DNA from: CAYQQU01 sp964419545
GTDB lineage: Bacteria > Bacteroidota > Bacteroidia > Chitinophagales > Saprospiraceae
Length of the DNA: 34,149 bases
Direction of reading: 5' to 3'
NCBI GenBank assembly: GCA_964419545.1
Contig: CAYQQU010000061.1
Coordinates: forward strand, 1-34,149
The notes beneath the pieces are model-generated. The model worked only from the letters and a program-made list of their open reading frames with translations. It searched no databases and was not told the origin of the DNA. Numbering within the stretch: position 1 is the stretch's first letter; each line of letters opens with the position of its first letter. A program made the translations under genes and the position numbers. Positions 34,149 to 34,149 of the stretch are shown in pieces.

Positions 34149-34149
34149 A

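Overview
The window looks like a chromosomal segment of a GC-rich Bacteroidota, most likely the class Saprospiria. Three things point there. It carries type IX secretion and gliding genes found only in that phylum: a GldN protein, the regulator PorX, and two secreted proteins with type IX sorting tails. It has repeated copies of the Bacteroidota promoter element TAnnTTTG upstream of genes. It also has phylum-typical proteins such as a DUF6427-like membrane protein. The genus assignment is inference. Most of the window is ordinary housekeeping sequence. The unusual material lies in the first 2 kb and in the intergenic regions.

Layout. 1-2470: a compositionally mosaic hypothetical gene, then two tandem 124-nt tRNA-like genes on the minus strand with their own promoter, then a gene-poor stretch. 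2471-3900: a GH113-like glycosidase and a small lipoprotein. 3903-5288 (-): a DUF819 membrane protein. 5398-7066: a tight run of guanine deaminase, lipoprotein signal peptidase and a VOC-fold protein, followed by a hexanucleotide tandem repeat. 7526-9031: a sodium:solute symporter. 9319-14736: fabH, efp, accB, accC and an MsbA-like ABC exporter, i.e. fatty-acid initiation and malonyl-CoA supply together with translation factor EF-P. 14813-19119: two type IX cargo proteins around an outer-membrane barrel-like protein. 19434-21715: a Ca2+/Na+ antiporter, a decayed region, and gldN. 22167-23533: tatC and a small membrane protein. 23776-28095: porX (-), divergent from an HD phosphohydrolase gene, then an MFS transporter. 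28247-31286: a muconolactone isomerase-like protein, an alpha/beta hydrolase, a DUF6427-like protein and purQ. 31441-34050: a DsbD-family reductase with a duplicated N-terminal domain.

Envelope biogenesis is the common theme: Tat export, signal peptidase II, DsbD-type disulfide reduction, lipid export, T9SS structural and regulatory parts, and T9SS cargo. No phage, CRISPR array, defence island or complete insertion sequence was seen.

The most striking observation is the pair of tRNA-like genes. Their acceptor, D, anticodon and T arms have canonical lengths, but each has a 55-nt variable region that folds completely into a closed stem with three hairpins. The best-paired anticodon loop lacks U33. 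The second most interesting is a small MITE-like family: one 147-bp copy lies between the fabH promoter and its gene, and a shorter relative lies at 23560-23646. All folding, repeat and promoter calls were made by eye; no search or folding program was run.
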